A DNA stretch of 64,000 nucleotides from Streptomyces sp. VRA16 Mangrove soil (GTDB lineage Bacteria; Actinomycetota; Actinomycetes; Streptomycetales; Streptomycetaceae). The position numbers were made by a program, and so were the translations under genes. Under the pieces are notes generated by a model that was given only the letters and a program-made list of their open reading frames with translations, made no database searches and was not told the origin of the DNA. Positions within the stretch are counted from its first letter, which is position 1. Each line of letters starts with the position of its first letter. The stretch spans positions 930,001-994,000 of the forward strand of contig NZ_JAFVLN010000001.1 in assembly GCF_017377775.1 (NCBI RefSeq), given 5' to 3'. Shown here one piece after another: positions 62,356 to 64,000 of the stretch.

Positions 62356-63182
62356 CGATCACCACCACCGAGACCCCGGCCCCGGCCCGCACCCGCACCC
62401 GCCCGCGGCGCACCAGCGGGGCCGGCGCCCAGGGGCTTCGCACCCTCGGCCTGTACGTCGTCGCCATCCTCGTCGGCCTGGGTGTCTGGCAGCTCGTGGC
62501 CATGAAGTACGGCCCCTCCCTCGTGGCCTCCCCGAGCCAGACCCTGTCGGCCGCCCGCGAGCTGGCGTCCGACGGCACGCTGGGCAACTCGGTCATCGCC
62601 TCCAGCCGCCGCATCCTGATCGGCTGGGGCCTCGGCGTCGTCGTGGGCGCCCCGGTCGGCCTGCTCATCGGGCAGATCAGGCTCGTGCGCCAGCTCCTGG
62701 AGCCGTACATCGAGTTCTTCCGCTTCATCCCGCCGGTCGCCTTCGTGACCCTGGCGGTGGTGTGGCTGGGCATCGGCGAGACGTCGAAGGTCGTCCTGAT
62801 CTTCTACACGGCTGTCTTCATCGTCACGCTCAACACCAGCGCCGGCGTCATGGCCGTCAACGAGAACAAGCTGCGGGCCGCCGCCAGCCTCGGAGCGAGC
62901 CGCCGCCAGATCCTCCAGCGCGTCGTGCTGCCCTCCACCGTCCCGTACATCCTCACCGGCGCCCGGCTCGCCATGGGCAACAGCTTCCTGACGATCGTCT
63001 CCGCCGAGATCGTCGCCGCCCAGGTGGGCCTCGGCTCTCTGATCTGGACCTCCCGCAACTACGGCCGCATCGACTGGGTCTTCGTCGGCATCATCACGCT
63101 CGGCATCCTGGGCCTGGTCTACGACCGGATCCTGCGCCTGATCGCGATGCGTGTACTGCACAAGTATGGAGCTAAGGTGTAA
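62352..63182 (+). CDS. ABC transporter permease, SsuC/TauC type
   Basis: 276 residues with about six predicted helices, the first at LYVVAILVGLGVWQLVAM, and the EAA-like loop LRAAASLGASRRQILQRVVLPS. EFFRFIPPVAFVTLAVVWLGIGETSK is characteristic of the SsuC/NrtB/TauC group. Completes a binding protein-ATPase-permease importer for a small anion, probably an aromatic or sulfonated acid by context. Confidence 0.93.
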   Translation: MTITTTETPAPARTRTRPRRTSGAGAQGLRTLGLYVVAILVGLGVWQLVAMKYGPSLVASPSQTLSAARELASDGTLGNSVIASSRRILIGWGLGVVVGAPVGLLIGQIRLVRQLLEPYIEFFRFIPPVAFVTLAVVWLGIGETSKVVLIFYTAVFIVTLNTSAGVMAVNENKLRAAASLGASRRQILQRVVLPSTVPYILTGARLAMGNSFLTIVSAEIVAAQVGLGSLIWTSRNYGRIDWVFVGIITLGILGLVYDRILRLIAMRVLHKYGAKV

Positions 63183-63211
63183 ACGAGGTCGCAGTGATCA
63201 CGGGGGGTCGG

Positions 63212-63255
63212 CGCACAGTCCAGTCGGTGCACTGCCCAGTCCGCGCACAGTCCAA
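63212..63255. repeat. 12-bp direct repeat upstream of the last gene
   Basis: GCGCACAGTCCA occurs at 63212-63223 and 63244-63255, 32 bp apart start to start, about three helical turns. It lies in the 99-bp gap before the oxidoreductase gene and could be a regulator site. Confidence 0.5.
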
Positions 63256-63281
63256 TGGGGGAAGAACGGAGACCACTGCAC

Positions 63282-64000
63282 GTGAGCACCACCTCGTCCA
63301 CATCGCGGGCCCTGTTTCTCGAGGAGTTCGGCATCCTGCCGCGCCTCGGCGAACGGCCCGTGCCCGAGCCGCGCCCCGGACACACCCTCGTCCGGGTGGC
63401 GGCGGCCACCGCCGCCCATCTGGACCTGAACATCCTCGACGGACAGTTCGGCATCCTGCCCGAGCTGCCGTTCATCCCCGGCACCCAGGGCAGCGGCTAT
63501 GTCGTCGCCTCGGACACCCACCCCGAGGGTGCCCTGGTCCGCCTGCGCGGCGAAGGTCTCGGCCTCAGCCGCGACGGCGCCTGGGCCGAGTACGCGCTCG
63601 TCCCGGACACCGCCGCGGAGGTCATGCCCGAGGGCACCGACCCTGCCCTCGCCTGCATCTACTTCTCCCCGGTCGGCACGGCCTGGGCGACCGTCCACGC
63701 GATCGCCCAGGTCAAGCCGGGGGAGCGGGTCCTTGTCACCGGCGCCTCCGGTGCGGTCGGCGCCGTGGCCGTACAGCTCGCGGCGCGGGCCGGCGCGGAG
63801 GTCATCGGCGCCGTCGGCCGCCCGGCGAAGCTGCCGCACGTGCCCGACGCCGCCAAGGCCCTGCTCGCCTCCGACCTCTCCGAGGAAGCGATCGGCGGCA
63901 AGGTCGACGTCCTCATCGACACGGTCGGCGGCCAGATCCTCCGGGACGCCCTCACCCTGGTCCGCCCGCGCGGCCGCGCCGCGCTCCTCGGTTACACGGC
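63282..64000 (+). CDS. Zinc-free medium-chain dehydrogenase/quinone oxidoreductase-like (3' partial)
   Basis: 239 residues before the window ends. The GroES domain (VRVAAATAAHLDLNILDGQFG, PFIPGTQGSGYVV) and Rossmann motif LVTGASGAVGAVAVQLAARAG match the quinone oxidoreductase group; no zinc ligands are seen. It starts with GTG at 63282; GGAG lies 10 nt upstream. It resembles the 49912-50859 gene in type and, following the importer, may act on the imported compound. Confidence 0.82.
   Translation, partial: MSTTSSTSRALFLEEFGILPRLGERPVPEPRPGHTLVRVAAATAAHLDLNILDGQFGILPELPFIPGTQGSGYVVASDTHPEGALVRLRGEGLGLSRDGAWAEYALVPDTAAEVMPEGTDPALACIYFSPVGTAWATVHAIAQVKPGERVLVTGASGAVGAVAVQLAARAGAEVIGAVGRPAKLPHVPDAAKALLASDLSEEAIGGKVDVLIDTVGGQILRDALTLVRPRGRAALLGYT

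Overview
The window is high-GC actinobacterial DNA, almost certainly from a Streptomyces or close relative. The evidence is strong G/C bias at third codon positions, many GTG starts, Tat-type and Sec signal peptides, several IclR/MarR/AraC/HxlR/LacI-style regulatory arrangements, and a GH10 xylanase that reads like S. lividans XlnA over its whole length. I see no rRNA, tRNA, CRISPR array, origin or intact mobile element. One IS5-type transposase tail is present.

Layout. 1-5.5 kb: the end of a serine hydrolase gene, then a minus-strand set (MFS carrier, M19 dipeptidase-like protein, amidohydrolase). In both metallohydrolases a metal ligand is replaced. 5.5-11 kb: a gene-poor, visibly less GC-rich stretch with an IS5 scar, an AraC/GlxA-type regulator with an alpha/beta hydrolase, and a MarR/esterase divergent pair. 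11.1-21.8 kb: a minus-strand polysaccharide-uptake locus (sugar ABC importer, GH29 fucosidase-like enzyme, two tandem PL6 lyases, sugar isomerase, GDSL esterase) with a LacI-type operator just downstream of a good promoter, and a divergent D-2-hydroxyacid dehydrogenase. 22-29 kb: a domain-permuted GH3 glycosidase, a 30-bp minisatellite, and two Tat-exported hydrolases. 29.4-30.9 kb: a quinone-oxidoreductase/HxlR pair.

31-64 kb is the most interesting part. Secreted esterases (a type-B carboxylesterase and a tannase/feruloyl-esterase family protein) flank a large aromatic-catabolism cluster: Rieske oxygenase, 7Fe ferredoxin, ferredoxin reductase, MhpB-like extradiol dioxygenase, meta-cleavage hydrolases, hydratase, aldolase and acetaldehyde dehydrogenase, plus a CoA ligase, enoyl-CoA hydratase, class III CoA transferase and dehydrogenases, two IclR regulators, an MHS-family symporter and an SsuABC/TauABC-type importer with two binding proteins. 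A GH10 xylanase and a GH62 arabinofuranosidase sit in the middle. A 17-bp motif close to GTTCCGGTGAACGGACC recurs in at least eight places upstream of the catabolic, transport and secreted-esterase genes, so these units probably form one regulon. My reading, which is inference, is that xylanase, arabinofuranosidase and esterases release esterified aromatic acids from plant cell wall, and the cluster imports and degrades them.

The cluster also holds oddities: an M20-fold protein without its zinc ligands, a 38-residue membrane peptide gene squeezed between the oxygenase and that protein, a luciferase-like oxidoreductase gene with its middle deleted, and 9- or 15-bp repeats at the ends of several genes.
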